From Rhodospirillales bacterium (GTDB taxonomy: Bacteria > Pseudomonadota > Alphaproteobacteria > Rhodospirillales > UBA2165), in NCBI GenBank assembly GCA_013204125.1, contig JABMOP010000011.1, positions 1-6,324 of the forward strand: a stretch of 6,324 nucleotides of DNA, written 5' to 3'. Below the pieces are notes generated by a model. It was not told the origin of the DNA and made no database searches. It worked only from the letters and a program-made list of their open reading frames with translations. The position numbers were made by a program, and so were the translations under genes. Below are positions 5,056 through 6,324 of this stretch, piece by piece; the first letter of the stretch is position 1, and every line of letters begins with the position of its first letter.

Positions 5056-6324
5056 TCAATGCGGGGCTTCGGATGAACGCCCGATGCACACATAGTCAAA
5101 GCCAGCTTCTTTCATTTCATCGGGGTTATAGATATTGCGAAGATCAACCATCAGCGGGTTGTTCATCAGATCCTTCAATCGGCCGATATCCAGCCCCCGG
5201 AATTCATTCCACTCGGTGATAATCACAAGCGCGTCGGCGCCGTCCGCAGCTTCATAGGCGTCACCACACCATTGAACGCCATCAATCAGCTTTTTGGCTT
5301 CTTCCATGCCTTGTGGATCGAACAATCTTAAGCTGGCGCCAGCGGCGCTTAGTGCCGGCACGATATCGAGGCTTGGCGAATCCCGCATATCATCGGTATT
5401 GGGCTTAAATGTCAGACCAAGCACCGCGATATTTTTACCATCGACCGAACCGCCACATGCGTTTTTGACTTTCTCGGCCATCTTCTTTTTGCGAGCGTTA
5501 TTCACTGCAACCACGGCTTCAACGATTTTAATTGGGCTGCCGGCGGTTTGCGCCGTACGCACAAGGGCCAGCGTGTCTTTTGGGAAACACGAGCCGCCAT
5601 AACCCGGCCCGGCGTGTAAAAATTTTGAGCCAATTCGACCGTCGAGGCCAATGCCTTTTGCCACATCCTGCACATCGGCGCCGAGGGTTTCGCACAAATC
5701 AGCAATTTCGTTGATGAACGTAATCTTAGTCGCAAGGAACGTGTTGGCGGCATATTTGATAAGTTCCGCTGTACGCCGAGCGGTAAAAATTATTGGTGTT
5801 TCTATCAAATATAGCGGACGATAAATTTGCTTCATAATTTCGCGTGCGCGTTCGCTATGGGCACCGATCACGACCCGGTCGGGGCGCATAAAATCGCTAA
5901 TTGCGGCGCCTTCGCGCAGAAATTCCGGGTTCGAAACCACATCAAATTCGGCCTCGGGCTTCACCCTTTTGATAATTTCCTCGACCTCATCGCCGGTTCC
6001 GACCGGCACTGTCGATTTCGTGACAATGACCGTATAACCATTGAGCGCTGCCGCGACTTCCTCGGCGGCGGCGTAAACGTAACTCAAATCCGCATGACCG
6101 TCGCCGCGCCTGGATGGCGTTCCAACGGCGATAAAGGCCGCATCCGCTTCTGCCACAGCGCGGGCTAGATCGGTGGTAAAAGACAACCGCCCAACGCGCA
6201 TATTTTTTTTTACGACCGAATCCAATTCGGGTTCATAAATTGGAATTTCACCACGATCAAGGCTAGCAATTTTTTGGGCGTCATTGTCGACACAGGTGAC
6301 TTCCACGCCGAATTCTGAAAAACA
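5056..6324 (-). CDS. ugd: UDP-glucose 6-dehydrogenase (5' end outside window)
   Basis: This cytoplasmic enzyme oxidises UDP-glucose to UDP-glucuronate with two NAD+, a precursor for exopolysaccharide, capsule or modified lipid A. The frame runs unbroken to the right edge, giving 422 residues. It starts inside the N-terminal Rossmann fold (CFSEFGVEVTCVDND), so about 17 residues, including the GxGYVG nucleotide motif, are missing. Visible motifs are VGTPSRRGDGHADL, TKSTVPVGTG, SNPEFLREG, the catalytic loop GPGYGGSCFPKD with the nucleophilic Cys at fragment residue 246 (about 263 in the full protein), and the C-terminal NAD/UDP domain GLTFKPNTDDMRDSPS. The GTG at 6304-6306 is an internal Val codon, not the start. 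GDP-mannose dehydrogenase and UDP-ManNAc dehydrogenase are relatives, but the loop wording fits Ugd. The mutase downstream makes Glc-1-P, the precursor of UDP-glucose. Confidence 0.94.
   Translation of the reverse strand, partial: CFSEFGVEVTCVDNDAQKIASLDRGEIPIYEPELDSVVKKNMRVGRLSFTTDLARAVAEADAAFIAVGTPSRRGDGHADLSYVYAAAEEVAAALNGYTVIVTKSTVPVGTGDEVEEIIKRVKPEAEFDVVSNPEFLREGAAISDFMRPDRVVIGAHSERAREIMKQIYRPLYLIETPIIFTARRTAELIKYAANTFLATKITFINEIADLCETLGADVQDVAKGIGLDGRIGSKFLHAGPGYGGSCFPKDTLALVRTAQTAGSPIKIVEAVVAVNNARKKKMAEKVKNACGGSVDGKNIAVLGLTFKPNTDDMRDSPSLDIVPALSAAGASLRLFDPQGMEEAKKLIDGVQWCGDAYEAADGADALVIITEWNEFRGLDIGRLKDLMNNPLMVDLRNIYNPDEMKEAGFDYVCIGRSSEAPH

Noticed and set aside
5827..6168. Plus-strand open frame of 113 codons
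   Set aside because: It is antisense to the well-conserved ugd coding frame, with no start signal or recognisable domain.
1..6324. A novel defence, mobile or multi-gene accessory system
   Set aside because: All genes but one belong to well-known housekeeping families. No repeats, transposase, integrase, toxin pair or array is visible on either strand.

Overview
The window looks like ordinary housekeeping chromosome from an alphaproteobacterium, most likely of the Rhodospirillales type. The evidence is the gene content and order: ugd and a phosphomannomutase/phosphoglucomutase beside a SPOR-tailed D-alanyl-D-alanine carboxypeptidase, then a small lipoprotein gene, clpS and clpA. Base composition is moderate in the genes and clearly AT-rich between them. 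The taxonomic call is an inference from protein style and synteny, not a database result.

Layout from right to left. On the minus strand, ugd (5' end outside the window) and algC-like pgm form a tight pair at 5056-6324 and 3640-5034. They make sugar-nucleotide precursors: Glc-1-P or Man-1-P, and UDP-glucuronate. A plus-strand carboxypeptidase gene (2415-3614) converges on this pair, with only 25 bases between the stop codons and no convincing terminator. A 217-base divergent intergenic region (2198-2414) separates it from a minus-strand lipoprotein gene of unknown function (1457-2197). Downstream of that gene, after 171 AT-rich bases, comes the minus-strand protease-adaptor unit clpS (947-1285) then clpA (1-891, running off the left edge).

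The genes fall into two themes. Ugd, the mutase, the carboxypeptidase and the lipoprotein are envelope and polysaccharide functions. ClpS and ClpA are the N-degron adaptor and the AAA+ unfoldase of the ClpAP protease. Each of the two larger intergenic regions holds a perfect odd-centred palindrome close to promoter-like sequence (1341-1357 and 2252-2266), which suggests operators of unknown regulators.

I found no mobile element, CRISPR array, tRNA, rRNA or integration site, and no stretch longer than 300 bases without a gene. I do not see a previously undescribed multi-gene system. The most unexpected single observation is in ClpA: the first-domain Walker B motif reads IVEIH instead of the usual IDEIH, so the magnesium-coordinating aspartate is valine here.
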